Notes: generated from the letters alone by a model not told the origin. Shown: positions 1 through 9,610, numbered from the stretch's first letter. The stretch: 64,000 bases of DNA from Mucilaginibacter sp. (GCF_028288225.1 NZ_JAQBOC010000014.1:62001-126000); one strand, 5' to 3'. A program made the numbers and translations.

Positions 1-685
1 AAAAGGTATCATTTTAGTTGAAGGGTGGGCCGAGGAACTGCTTATTCCGGCTATCGCAAAAGCGATTGGAATTGACCTTACAGAATGCGGGGTAGCGGTT
101 ATTAACGTAGGAAGCACTGCCTATCTTAGATTTTCAAAGGTGTTCCAGCGTGAAAATCCGCCATTGATAGATATTCCCGTGGCTATCGTTACGGATGTTG
201 ATATCCGTACTTATGAAAAAGAGATAGTTTTAGACAAGGCCGGGAAAGTGGTTTTGGACAAGGATGGAAAGGTTACCTATGATTATGTTTTACGGGACGG
301 ATCAACTGTCAAAGCTGAAACATTGGCTAAAAAAACCAAAATCGACGAATCATCTGATAATGTTCAATATTTCATCGCAGAAAATTGGACGTTGGAGTAC
401 TGCCTTTTAAATTCAACCTGTATGCGCCCAGTTTTTGAGCCAATAATCAAAGCTATCCACAATCGTACGGACTGGATGGATATGGAAAAAGGGGTGGCGA
501 AAATGCTGATCAATAAAACAGCTAACAAAACGGAGATAGCATACCGCATGGCGAAAACTTTATTATCGGCGCTGGAACTTGATCCGGGCAGGACAAAAGC
601 ACCGTTGCTGGCAATCAACGGGATTGGAGCAGGTGACACTATTGATTATATCATCAAAGCGATCAAGCATGCCTCTGGAAATTGA
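1..685 (+). CDS. gajA: Gabija-type GajA, OLD-family nuclease, C-terminal part
   Basis: Open from the window edge in the frame starting at base 2; the N-terminal ATPase half is missing because the window begins inside the gene. The visible ~227 residues look like the TOPRIM domain of OLD-family nucleases: an early acidic motif LVEGWAEELLIP and then a VTDVD motif, the usual metal-binding E and DxD positions. In Gabija, GajA is the ATP-regulated DNA endonuclease that works with the helicase GajB. The stop overlaps the start of the helicase gene by 17 bases, which fits a gajAB operon. The Gabija name rests on the OLD-plus-UvrD pairing; another OLD/helicase system is the alternative. Confidence 0.8.
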   Translation, partial: KGIILVEGWAEELLIPAIAKAIGIDLTECGVAVINVGSTAYLRFSKVFQRENPPLIDIPVAIVTDVDIRTYEKEIVLDKAGKVVLDKDGKVTYDYVLRDGSTVKAETLAKKTKIDESSDNVQYFIAENWTLEYCLLNSTCMRPVFEPIIKAIHNRTDWMDMEKGVAKMLINKTANKTEIAYRMAKTLLSALELDPGRTKAPLLAINGIGAGDTIDYIIKAIKHASGN

Positions 686-2608
686 AATCACAGATGCCCA
701 AATAGGCTTGGCTGAAAGTGTACTTTTACCCGAAGGCAAAGGGTTCGATGACCAGCGGGTGGATTTTATAAAAAACCTAGCCACCCTTGATTTGCATGCG
801 GTACCGGGTAGTGGCAAAACAACCGCCTTAATGGCAAAGTTGATTGCGCTTGAACAACATTTGCCCTTTACCGATAAGTCGGGTATTTTGGTGTTATCCC
901 ATACTAATGCGGCTGTTGACGAGATCAAAAGTAAAATAGGGCATTTCTGCCCTAGATTGTTTAATTATCCGAATTACATCGGCACCATTCAGAGTTTCAC
1001 GGATGCGTTTTTGACCATTCCTTATTACAAAACATTACACCGGAAAAGGCCTGTGCGGATTGACAACGAGATATATAATGAGCACCATTACCCTGATCCG
1101 AAACTTAAATCATGGTTGGGGAAACGCGGAGATGGCGACGAGATACTTTATGACTATCGTTTAAAAGATGGGGACCAGTTGACCTACAAATTGGACGGTA
1201 CTCCTTTCAAATTCAAAACAGGCTCTACCTTTCAAAAAATATTGAACATAAAGAAAAAATAAGAGATGATGGCTTTCTGTGTTTCGACGATGCCTATATC
1301 CTTGCGGAGGAATATATTACAAATCATCCCCGTATGATCAACATTTTGCAAAAACGTTTTAAGTACGTATTTGTGGATGAAATGCAAGACATGGCAAAGC
1401 ACCAGTATGATCTGCTGGAAAAACTTTTTGCAGGAGCGCCCACTGGTGGTTACCAAAGAATAGGAGATAAAAATCAGGCTATCCATAATGATGAGTCCGA
1501 TATGGCTGACGTTTGGAAAGAAAGAAATGTTAAAGAACTAAATGGCAGCCATCGTCTCAATCCGTTGATCGCCGCCATTGTCGAACCTTTGGCATTAAAC
1601 GCTATTAAAATAACCGGCAGCAAATCAAATTCAGATGGAACATCCATTGATATCAGACCCGTAATGTTAGTTTATAACACCGCGTCGGTCAACAAGGTAA
1701 TTCCGAAATATGCCAAAATTATAAATGACTTGATAGCTGCCGGTAAAATTAATCCGAAAAGCGAAAATATCTTTAAGGCGGTGGCCTGGACAACAAGCCG
1801 GGCCGGTGACCGGAGCGGTATCTTCAAACTCAATCATTATTACCCGGATTTTTCGAAGGAGCAACTCAAATTACAGATCAATTATTCTTGCCTGGAAAGT
1901 TATTTACACTATTACGAAACCGGCCCTGCAAAACTGGCCTCGATACGGAAAAGTATTTTAAATGGTCTTTTGAAAGTATTTCGCCTTGAAAATATCCAAA
2001 ATCCCGACAATGGCCGTGCGTTCACAAAAAAGACATTTATCGAACATTTAAAGACAACCCATTTTTCAATAGAGCAAAAATTCAAACTATACTTATATCT
2101 TACTGCTAAGAAAGTCGCAGAAAATAAGATTGCAGAGGCGCTTACTTTATATGTGAGGTTAATTAAAGCAACATTAAAACGATTTGGAGTTAACATATCC
2201 GGGTCGAAGCCCTTTATAGATGGCAAACATACGTCCGGAACTACTACCGCCTCGGCTCCGATAATTAAACCAGCTAATCAATATATACTTGATGGTGTAA
2301 CAATTGATATTTCGACAGTACATGCGGTAAAGGGACAAACGCATACCTGCACCTTATACATGGAAAGTTTTTACCAGATAGCGGTTGATAGCAAGGGGCA
2401 ATACGAATCATCCAGAATAGCTGACCAGCTTCAAGGCATTGCTCTTCCGGCAACAGCGCATGATTATATTAAGCAATCCTTGAAAATGACCTACGTAGGC
2501 TTTTCCAGGCCAACTCATTTACTTTGTTTTGCTATTCATAAATTACGTTACGACCAACTTTATTCCGGCAAACCGGAAACTGCAAAGTGGAATATTGTGC
2601 AGGTATGA
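669..2608 (+). pseudogene. gajB: Gabija-type GajB, UvrD-like helicase, broken by one frameshift
   Basis: ATG at 669 inside the end of gajA. Superfamily 1 helicase motifs are all present but split between two frames. The first frame (669-1262) carries Walker A, VPGSGKTTA. The second carries VDEMQD (motif II), GDKNQAIH (III), SHRLN (IV), VHAVKGQ (V) and YVGFSRP (VI). The second frame reads sensibly upstream of its first ATG (1334) back to the A6 run at 1234-1239, so loss of one A there explains the break. Repaired length would be 646 residues, longer than the roughly 490-500 of the Bacillus prototype. Either the gene is inactivated or the base is a sequencing error; no classical slippery heptamer is in the correct phase. 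Confidence 0.85.
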
Positions 2609-2838
2609 TGTTTAAGCCGGAACGTATCATTATTTAGTTAGGGTGTTAACCCTCGGTATTCCCTTTATTTTGACCTGCTTTATTTTTAGTTGTGACAGCC
2701 TGAATTTTAATTTTAAGCAAAACCGCATTATTTGTATATTTTAAATATTTGATTATCAGTATGTTTTGATGATTTTTAAAACTGAATTAAAAAAACATAG
2801 CTTTAGTTAAGTTAAAGAATTAAATTAATAAGGGCAGT

Positions 2839-4572
2839 GTGACAAATCAACCAACCAACCAACAGGAAAAATATGAGTTGTTCTTAAATGATCACCTTAA
2901 GCAAATATTATTTGCCAGCGGGTCCGATCTAAAGGGGCTGCTCATGGAAGAATTCAATATCTCTGAAACGAACGCCAGGCAGGCGGTGAGCCGCGCAGCC
3001 AAGGCGAAAGTAATTGCTTCGTCTTACCCCTACACGTTTGGGAAAAATCAATACATCTATCTATACCGAGAAAACTATCTAACTGTGTTTATGATAATGG
3101 CGGTTAGCCAAAAAAGCCGTCCGCCAATGTACCGCCTGTTAAGATCAATGCTCGATAACGGCGGTATTATATCTCATTATGAAGGAATGAAAATTACTGC
3201 GTCGCCAGGTATCGCAACCTCTACGAAAGTGGCAACGCTGGATGATATGATCAAAGTACTCAGCAGCATGAGCATGGTAAGAACCTATACTGATGCCAGG
3301 GATATTAAATACATACTTTTTAAAGAATCTCCTTTCAATTTGGGAATTGGTGTTGTTTCAAGTGCCGACGAAGGCCCGTTAATAAAAAATCATTTTAATA
3401 AAATGCTGATGGATGCAGCATTGATGCCGGATATCCTGCGCTGGTTATACCGCTCGAACTTGATTGACAATACGAAAATCATCTACAGAAACAAGAAAAA
3501 TCCACAGACCGGCGCTGTTCATAATAAACTGACTTGGGATGCATTTAGTTATACCAAGGCCACCGGGATAAATCCTACTTTTGGGGCGAAATCAGAAGAG
3601 GTTGAAAAACAGACGATGGTCGCTTTGGATATTGTTCTTTCACGAAAATACAGCCAGGAAGATCTTGACGGGTTTTTAGACAGGATACAGATCAATCTCA
3701 ATTCTGTGTCGGTTGGTCACAGAAAGATGATGCCAATTATCTTTTACAGAGAATGTGATGAATTGGTGTTGAACACAATAAGTAAACTGGGAATAATCGC
3801 TTTTGATATAGGTGCGATTTTTGGACAGAAGATTTATGAGGTGCTGCAAGAATTGAGCGAATTAAATAGTCTTTTACAGATTACTGATAACGCAGACGTT
3901 GCAGTCAAAAACGTCTTGAAAACGATCAGAAAAACCGGGCAAGATGATCTTTTACGAGATTTAAAGGGCTCATTGTTTGAAGTACTGATGTATCCGCTAC
4001 TAAAAAATATATTTGGTGACTCTACTATGGAACGAGGGAGAACTCTGATAACTAAAGGACCTAAAGATGCGGAGGGGAAACAAGACACCGAGAAATATGA
4101 ATATGATTTTATCATACATTCGGCGCATCCTAATGAGTTGATTTTTGTAGAATTAAAAGGCTATATGTCGAACGTCCTAATTCCTTTGGGTGACCGCGAT
4201 AAAAGAAACTCATTAAGCTGGTTCTTCCGGAGAACTTTGCCATTTGGAGCGACGCATTATCCTATGGAATTGGCGAACGGCAGGGTTTTAAAGGCGATGT
4301 ATATCACCTCAGCTCAATTTGATCAGGATGGCCAACTGTTTATAGATGATTTGAACAAGGGAAAGCTGAAATCCAAAAACGGTATAACGGCGTATGACCA
4401 CCACGACCTGATACAATTATTGACCGAAAAGGAATTTAAAAATGAGGTTAAGATCATTAAAAAGTTTTACACTTATAAGCCAGAAAAAAAGAAAGCCGTT
4501 AAACCTGCTGGAGAAATTAGCCACGATGTTTTGCCCGATTGGAGCACTGAAAAATTGGATGATATTTTTTAA
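2839..4572 (+). CDS. Unassigned protein with PD-(D/E)XK-type nuclease motif
   Basis: 577 residues from a GTG start; no ATG lies near the N-terminus. Residues ~10-80 look like a winged-helix region (SETNARQAVSRAAKA, then a YTFGKNQYIYL wing). Residues 381-440 carry a restriction-type nuclease signature: E381 in a helix (GSLFEVL), D423 in YEYDF and E438-x-K440 in FVELKG. The middle, ~90-370, is not recognised. It is a lone gene on the same strand as gajAB, 230 bases downstream, between Gabija and AbiH. Nuclease chemistry is inferred from the motif; a defence role is inferred only from position. It could also be a restriction enzyme without a visible methylase. Confidence 0.6.
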   Translation: MTNQPTNQQEKYELFLNDHLKQILFASGSDLKGLLMEEFNISETNARQAVSRAAKAKVIASSYPYTFGKNQYIYLYRENYLTVFMIMAVSQKSRPPMYRLLRSMLDNGGIISHYEGMKITASPGIATSTKVATLDDMIKVLSSMSMVRTYTDARDIKYILFKESPFNLGIGVVSSADEGPLIKNHFNKMLMDAALMPDILRWLYRSNLIDNTKIIYRNKKNPQTGAVHNKLTWDAFSYTKATGINPTFGAKSEEVEKQTMVALDIVLSRKYSQEDLDGFLDRIQINLNSVSVGHRKMMPIIFYRECDELVLNTISKLGIIAFDIGAIFGQKIYEVLQELSELNSLLQITDNADVAVKNVLKTIRKTGQDDLLRDLKGSLFEVLMYPLLKNIFGDSTMERGRTLITKGPKDAEGKQDTEKYEYDFIIHSAHPNELIFVELKGYMSNVLIPLGDRDKRNSLSWFFRRTLPFGATHYPMELANGRVLKAMYITSAQFDQDGQLFIDDLNKGKLKSKNGITAYDHHDLIQLLTEKEFKNEVKIIKKFYTYKPEKKKAVKPAGEISHDVLPDWSTEKLDDIF

Positions 4573-4624
4573 ATCAGTATACAGCCTAGGTAGGAATCTT
4601 TCAGGTAAAAATTCTTTACTTAGT

Positions 4625-5653
4625 TTAAGACAGCAGACGCTCAGCTAATCTGAATTTTTCAATATGACTTGGATTAATATTTAATTCTTGGGCAAACTCA
4701 TTTATTCTATTCAAGCTAGCATCAGAATGGAAACTGACTTCCCATTCAATATTCTTTGAATCGTCGTTCACTTCTAAAATTTTTTCAAAATAAGGCATGT
4801 CAACTTTAGCCAGCGAATGCCCTATCACAATAATCCTTTTTATTTTATTCAAAGATGAAATAACGATTTTATGCGTTTGCAGCACTTTATAAAAATTCTT
4901 AAATGATTGTTCGTAATAATCCTCTATTCTTTCTACTGCGAAGTTGATAGCGTGATACTTCGCTTCTGAACCCCAGTTACCGTTACGCTCATCCTCAAGA
5001 AAATAGGCGAGATAAGTAGGATTTGAATTATTGTAATATCTATTTCTTTTATTCTTTAATCGAGATTGGAACCTTGGCTTCTTATCGTTCTCCTTAAGCC
5101 AGTTTTCTAAGCTATTTTCCGGACTTTCTCCATGTCCTAAAACAATACTTCCAACTTTATCCGACTTCTTGCCATGTAAATAACAAATTTGATGAGGGGA
5201 CACCCTATATATTGTTTCTATAAAATCAGTATAATTAAAGGATAGGAATAGTGCATTTTTATCAACTTCAATTATCCTACGTTCATATCCCGTAGGCATA
5301 TTCAATGTTCTGATCCACTGATGAAAGCGTTTCCGTAAGTTTTCCGTAAGTTCGTCAACTAAGTCTCCTGCGTGGTCTTGAGAAAAGAATAATTCTGCAT
5401 AGGTAAAATCATCATCGTCTACTTCATTCGCAGGAAAAAAAGGGCTTATATATTTGATAAAGGTTTCCCGGGAAATCGTTAATAGATTTTTTTCAAAGTC
5501 TCCCCATATATTTTCACAATCATATAGATTCTCTAAAGCATATAGGAGGTCCCGATCATGCTTTGCTAAATATATTTTAAAATCGGAATACTTTGAAGCT
5601 ATGCCATGATGCAAATCAAATCCATTGCCTATTATGTAGAGGGTTTCCTCCAT
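4625..5653 (-). CDS. AbiH-family abortive infection protein
   Basis: 342 residues. The N-terminus has the hallmark of the AbiH family, IIGNGFDLHHGIASKYSDF (residues ~7-25), a nucleotide-binding-like glycine loop. Also seen are FSFNYTD near residue 150, ICYLHG shortly after, and IIVIGHSLAKVD in the last quarter, all in the order usual for the family. AbiH was first described as a phage-resistance gene in Lactococcus; its mechanism is not settled. The gene is convergent with the nuclease-like gene (52-base gap) and stands alone, so it is probably a single-gene system in the defence island. Confidence 0.85.
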   Translation of the reverse strand: MEETLYIIGNGFDLHHGIASKYSDFKIYLAKHDRDLLYALENLYDCENIWGDFEKNLLTISRETFIKYISPFFPANEVDDDDFTYAELFFSQDHAGDLVDELTENLRKRFHQWIRTLNMPTGYERRIIEVDKNALFLSFNYTDFIETIYRVSPHQICYLHGKKSDKVGSIVLGHGESPENSLENWLKENDKKPRFQSRLKNKRNRYYNNSNPTYLAYFLEDERNGNWGSEAKYHAINFAVERIEDYYEQSFKNFYKVLQTHKIVISSLNKIKRIIVIGHSLAKVDMPYFEKILEVNDDSKNIEWEVSFHSDASLNRINEFAQELNINPSHIEKFRLAERLLS

Positions 5654-5947
5654 CCTTTGATTTAAATATTACAGAATTGCTCTATTACAAACTCCTATCA
5701 AAAATAATTATTTATTATCACGGAGATAACCTATGAATTTATAAGATGAGCAGGTTAGTAGCCGTTGTTTGGGCTCGAACCTTATTAGCATGATTCAATT
5801 ATTTGTTGATTCAACAAGATTCTTTAAATGATCTAAAACTGGTGCGCTAATATTAAGCAAAACTCATCGTTCATATTAAGATTAGATTTCTAAATGGCAT
5901 ATACCTTGGATTGTTATTTATAATTTTCATGTACCCATAATAATTCA

Positions 5948-6023
5948 TTACCCTTTTTCGGTAATAAATTTTTTTTATGAAAAATATTACGTACTTTTGA
6001 AAAAGATTACCCTTTTTCAGTAA
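5948..6023 (+). promoter_or_regulatory. Promoter and twin operator-like repeats of the HigBA operon
   Basis: Two 17-bp sites, TTACCCTTTTTCGGTAA (5948-5964) and TTACCCTTTTTCAGTAA (6007-6023), differ at one base and lie 59 bp apart. The first has TTACC/GGTAA inverted arms. Between them is a match to the Bacteroidota -7 element, TACTTTTG at 5992-5999. The second site covers the expected start of transcription and ends 10 bases before the toxin ATG. This fits autorepression by the downstream HTH antitoxin. The rest of the 380-base gap (5654-6033) is AT-rich and shows no gene. Confidence 0.6.
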
Positions 6024-6033
6024 CTATAATTTG

Positions 6034-6366
6034 ATGAAAGTAAGTTTCGGTAGTAATAAATTAAAGAAGCAAATGAGCTCGGCATCAGAGATTAAGCGTG
6101 CTTTTGGTGTTTTTGCTAAAAAAATACAGCAACGTCTTGATGAAATGCTGACTTCGCCGAATCTGGCTGTACTGAGAAAGATTCCAGCCGCTAATTGTCA
6201 TCCATTAAAGGGTAACCTACAAGGAGAATGGGCGGTCGATATTTCAGGGAATTATCGGATCATTTTTGAGCCGGATCAAGACCCTTTGCCGAGAATGGAA
6301 AACGGCGAAATTGAAATCATTAAAATTACAGATATCAAAATTCTAAGAACAACAGACTACCATTAA
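6034..6366 (+). CDS. higB: HigB/RelE-superfamily toxin
   Basis: 110 residues from ATG 6034 (an in-frame TTG just before it is ignored). The fold signature is the RelE/ParE/HigB type: a basic helix-rich N-terminus, then PLKGNLQGEWAVDISGNYRIIFEP and a terminal strand EIIKITDIKI. Members usually cleave mRNA on the ribosome. The stop codon directly abuts the antitoxin start (TAA then ATG at 6367), so the two are translated together. Toxin-first order is typical of higBA. The symbol refers to family, not to proven orthology. Confidence 0.8.
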   Translation: MKVSFGSNKLKKQMSSASEIKRAFGVFAKKIQQRLDEMLTSPNLAVLRKIPAANCHPLKGNLQGEWAVDISGNYRIIFEPDQDPLPRMENGEIEIIKITDIKILRTTDYH

Positions 6367-7485
6367 ATGGCCCTAAAATTAAAAAAGATGAACATGATAA
6401 ATGACGAAAGAGAATTATTGTCGAAGCCGGGGGATACCATTTTGGAAACAATCGAGTATTTAAAAATGAGCCAGGCGGAACTCTCTGAACGTATGGGTAA
6501 GAAACCATCCAAAATAAACGATATAATTTCTGGTAAAGAGCCAATTACAGTCAATACTGCTTTGCAATTGGAAATGGTATTAGGAATTGACGCTCAATTC
6601 TGGCTAAACCGTGAAGCATTATATCGAGAGAGACTAGCGAGAATTGAGCAAGAAGAATTCCTCGAACAATGTAAAGAATGGCTGCAACAGCAGCCTTTGA
6701 AAGAATTGAAAAGTCTTGGATATATAAAGGCAGAAAAAGCCGGACCGGAAATGGTTAATGAATGCTTACAATTTTACGGCGTAGTATCACCCAATCAGTG
6801 GGAATCTATTTATATCGCAGATTATGCTGCAACTAACTTCAGAAAAAGCGGTGCGCACGCTACAGCTCTTGGAAGTATGGCGGCTTGGTTGAGGATTGGC
6901 GAACTCGAACTGCAAAAGATAAAAATACCTGAATTTAGCAAAGACAATTTCAAAAAGTCCCTTGAAGTAATTAAGGGTATTGCTAAAGATCATCCAGAAG
7001 ATTTTGCTATCAAATTAAGAGAAATTTGTTTTGAAGTGGGAGTTGCATTAGTTTATTCGATGAGTCTCCCAAAAGCTCCAATAAGCGGCGCAGCAAGGTG
7101 GATCGGTGGGCAACCATTAATTCAAATGACAGATCGTTATAAAACGAATGACCACTTTTGGTTTACTTTTTTTCATGAGGCAGCACATATTTTGCTTCAT
7201 GGAAAAAAGGATGTTTTCATAGAGGAATTTCAGGGTGTAGAAAATGACCAGGTAAAGGAAAATGAAGCAAATGAATATTCTGGCAATATGCTTTTGCCTA
7301 AATCTGCAACTGAGGATTTACCGGAATCTATCACTGAATTGGATATTCGTCGGTTGGCCAAACAATATAATACACATCCTGGGATAGTTGTAGGTCGGCT
7401 ACAAAAACTCCAACTTGTGCCAAGGACATTTGGAACTAAATTTAAAATGCTAGTAAATCTGGATAATGTTATGAATGTCAAATAA
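6367..7485 (+). CDS. higA: HigA-like antitoxin fused to an ImmA/IrrE metallopeptidase
   Basis: 372 residues. Residues ~15-75 form an XRE-type helix-turn-helix (MSQAELSERMGKKPSKINDII, with a VLGIDAQFWLN tail typical of HigA). The C-terminal part is an ImmA/IrrE-type zinc peptidase: HEAAH at 270-274 with a downstream ENEANEYSGNMLLP segment that supplies the third ligand. Long HigA-peptidase fusions are known in Bacteroidota; the peptidase may control turnover of the repressor, by analogy with ImmA. The HTH is the likely ligand of the two upstream repeats. The gene is 33 bases upstream of the sce7725-like gene. Confidence 0.82.
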   Translation: MALKLKKMNMINDERELLSKPGDTILETIEYLKMSQAELSERMGKKPSKINDIISGKEPITVNTALQLEMVLGIDAQFWLNREALYRERLARIEQEEFLEQCKEWLQQQPLKELKSLGYIKAEKAGPEMVNECLQFYGVVSPNQWESIYIADYAATNFRKSGAHATALGSMAAWLRIGELELQKIKIPEFSKDNFKKSLEVIKGIAKDHPEDFAIKLREICFEVGVALVYSMSLPKAPISGAARWIGGQPLIQMTDRYKTNDHFWFTFFHEAAHILLHGKKDVFIEEFQGVENDQVKENEANEYSGNMLLPKSATEDLPESITELDIRRLAKQYNTHPGIVVGRLQKLQLVPRTFGTKFKMLVNLDNVMNVK

Positions 7486-7518
7486 ATCAGAATGAACTGA
7501 TTATTAACACGTAAAAAT

Positions 7519-8604
7519 ATGGCTGGGGAATTTATGTACATGCCGGTATTTAGGTTGAGGACCCAAGAAATTAATGTGCTCACAAGCTTTAATTTCGGCG
7601 ACGAAATGTATCCTTGTTTGGAAGTAATCCGGGAATATCTCGATGTGAAAGACGCTGCAGTTGAAAAGCCGTTTGAGGATACCTATATGCCAATTATCAA
7701 TAGTGTTCGCAGTAAAAAGGTATTCCTTGACCTGCCAGCTCAAATTAAAGAAAAGCAGGGTATGCAGGAAGATGTGCTCTCGTTTTTTACAAAAGTTGTA
7801 GCTAATATGGATACCCGGACCCAATATATGCTCAAATTTAAAGACCGTGCGGATAAAATTATTCCAGTAATATCGACCTATCATAATCGTAACAATCTTT
7901 CAAATACTATTGTAAAGCAAGAAATTGATTTAAGAGACTCATTTAATTCATTGGCATTTAGGACCTTTGAGCTAACAATAAAAAGCGATATCCAACAAAT
8001 AAAGTTGGTTGCCCAGCCCCAAGATTTTTTAATAGTGGATATTGATGATTATGAAGCAAATCCGAATGATGAATATGTCATCCAACCCATCATGGAGCTT
8101 TTAGCCGATTTCGACACTTGCCCGGTTATTTTAGTAAGGAATGCCGTTTGGAGTTCAATTACAAATTCCGGATTAAAGCACAAGCAAGTCGTACCGGAAA
8201 TAAACAACACGTTAATGAACAACTATAAACGTATAAGATGTCAGTGTTTTGGCGATTATGTAGGAATAAAAAAAGATGGGATCAATACAGCTAGAGGTAG
8301 AAGTCCTGGTTTTATTTTTTACGACCCTGTTGAAAATAACTCCTATGGCTTCAGAGGTTCTGATGCTAGGCTTTTCGAAGATTTTGAGACCATCATTATT
8401 CCAGATGTCTATAATTCAGCAAGTGCTACTAGAATGCAAAACTCCGGGGTGGGGTATCTCCATCGGGATAACTTTGGCTGGCAGATGATAATCGAAATAT
8501 TAAATGGCGATAGGAAGGGCAAAAGTCCCTCGACATATAAGCGTATCGCTATGGAGCACTACCTTCACTGCTTACGAATTAAAATTGAAACCGGACAAAT
8601 CTAG
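7519..8604 (+). CDS. sce7725/beta-family protein
   Basis: 361 residues from ATG 7519; a second ATG at 7534 starts at MYMPVFRLRTQEINVL, closer to the usual family N-terminus, so the true start may be there. It resembles the beta-protein/sce7725 family, named after an uncharacterised Sorangium gene next to sce7726; function is unknown. The C-terminal third includes GFRGSDARLFEDF and GVGYLHRDNFGWQMIIE. It follows the antitoxin on the same strand and its stop overlaps the end of the convergent sce7726-like gene by 4 bases. Family assignment is by recognition of pattern, not by search. Confidence 0.6.
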   Translation: MAGEFMYMPVFRLRTQEINVLTSFNFGDEMYPCLEVIREYLDVKDAAVEKPFEDTYMPIINSVRSKKVFLDLPAQIKEKQGMQEDVLSFFTKVVANMDTRTQYMLKFKDRADKIIPVISTYHNRNNLSNTIVKQEIDLRDSFNSLAFRTFELTIKSDIQQIKLVAQPQDFLIVDIDDYEANPNDEYVIQPIMELLADFDTCPVILVRNAVWSSITNSGLKHKQVVPEINNTLMNNYKRIRCQCFGDYVGIKKDGINTARGRSPGFIFYDPVENNSYGFRGSDARLFEDFETIIIPDVYNSASATRMQNSGVGYLHRDNFGWQMIIEILNGDRKGKSPSTYKRIAMEHYLHCLRIKIETGQI

Positions 8605-9377
8605 CTTTGAAAGTAAATATGTTTCGGCTCGATATTGGCATTAAAGAAAAACTGAATATCAAGTGGTAGGATTTGCTCAGCTCGGCACTTAACAAAATTC
8701 CAGCGATATTGATAACGAGTTTTAAGTGCTTCTTTAAATTTTATATTGATACTTTCCGGACTGTTCTCCCGTAAAATATCGACCAATTGCCATTTTCCAA
8801 AAGAGAATATCAATTCTTTCTTTGTAAGGAGTGTTAGTTGAAACTCAGCGTCTATTTTTTCATTATACGCGCCCGGTTCGATTATCTTTTTTTTTCCCCG
8901 ATGAATTGTGATTATACCATAATGCTCTGGAACGATTTGACGGGCATTTTTTAAATGACGTTCATCGATTACGATATTGTTATATTCAAACGCTTTCAAA
9001 TAGTCTGTGGATTGTTTGGAGAGCTTTTGAAGTGTATCTAGGCTTGATTTAATTTCATATCCGGTTGTGACGCCATTAATAGTTAGAAAGTCAAGTCTAC
9101 TATTATTTACGTTTATTTCAAAGGCTGCAATAACAGGCTTTAGTTTAAATGCCTTGAATAAGGCATATTTGATGGCTTGCTCCCCGTGATACTGATCGAG
9201 CAAATGGTTATTAATACGCTGGTGAAGTTCGAATTTCGGTAAAGACATATAATCTTCTAGCGGATGAATAAGCGAAACTAGTTCCTGCAATTGCGGAAGA
9301 TAACTCAAGGCGTGGTATCTTTTTGCAATATGCTTTATGACAGTATGGTTATTATCAGAAGCTTTCGCTTTTTTCAT
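8601..9377 (-). CDS. sce7726-family protein, putative PD-(D/E)XK-like
   Basis: 258 residues from ATG 9377 (an upstream in-frame TTG adds four residues). The family signature is visible: helical N-terminus, EQAIKYALFKAF, SRLDFLTINGVTTGYEIKSSLDTL with a lysine-rich continuation, and a YGIITI strand. RLDF...YEIK matches the D...ExK core of restriction-like nucleases, so a nuclease role is plausible but unproven. sce7726 genes are commonly found beside beta/sce7725 genes, as here, in convergent orientation. This is the last gene of the island before the attachment site. Confidence 0.65.
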   Translation of the reverse strand: MKKAKASDNNHTVIKHIAKRYHALSYLPQLQELVSLIHPLEDYMSLPKFELHQRINNHLLDQYHGEQAIKYALFKAFKLKPVIAAFEINVNNSRLDFLTINGVTTGYEIKSSLDTLQKLSKQSTDYLKAFEYNNIVIDERHLKNARQIVPEHYGIITIHRGKKKIIEPGAYNEKIDAEFQLTLLTKKELIFSFGKWQLVDILRENSPESINIKFKEALKTRYQYRWNFVKCRAEQILPLDIQFFFNANIEPKHIYFQS

Positions 9378-9474
9378 ATCGTTTGACAAAGGGCTTTCAA
9401 ATTAAAACTTTAAATCGACTTTTACGAATTGTATACAAAATTTGATAACTCTATCATCAATTCAAACAATAAAA

Positions 9475-9505
9475 TTGCATCAAAATATATTTTTTCATAC
9501 CTTTG
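9475..9505 (+). promoter_or_regulatory. Outward-facing promoter at the island end
   Basis: TTG at 9475-9477 and TACCTTTG at 9498-9505 match the Bacteroidota -33/-7 pattern at acceptable spacing. No gene follows before the attachment site. In an excised circular island this promoter would read across the joined site into the other end, where an integrase gene would be expected; that use is inference. Confidence 0.4.
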
Positions 9506-9542
9506 ATGTAACTCATTTGCATTCAATTAGTTGCAAAAAATA

Positions 9543-9561
9543 GGTGAGCATCTGGTGAGCA
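9543..9561 (+). repeat. GGTGAGCA direct repeats next to the attachment site
   Basis: GGTGAGCA at 9543-9550 recurs at 9554-9561, one helical turn (11 bp) apart, 50 bases from the tRNA-like fragment. Short phased repeats at this place are typical of arm-type integrase or excisionase binding sites. Confidence 0.5.
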
Positions 9562-9610
9562 CCAGGTTTTTAGAAAGTAAAAACATTGATTTTTAACGAT
9601 ATAAGGGATA

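Noticed and set aside
1230..1245. Programmed -1 frameshift in gajB
   Set aside because: The codons CAA-AAA-ATA do not form an X-XXY-YYZ slippery site in phase; decay or sequencing error is simpler.
5761..5781. GGTTCGAGCCC on the minus strand, like a tRNA T-loop end
   Set aside because: It does not match the 9611 fragment, has opposite orientation and an unusual discriminator; probably chance, though a second attachment scar cannot be excluded.
8276..8488. 70-codon plus-strand frame inside the sce7725-like gene
   Set aside because: Overlaps a well-formed longer gene on the same strand in another frame.
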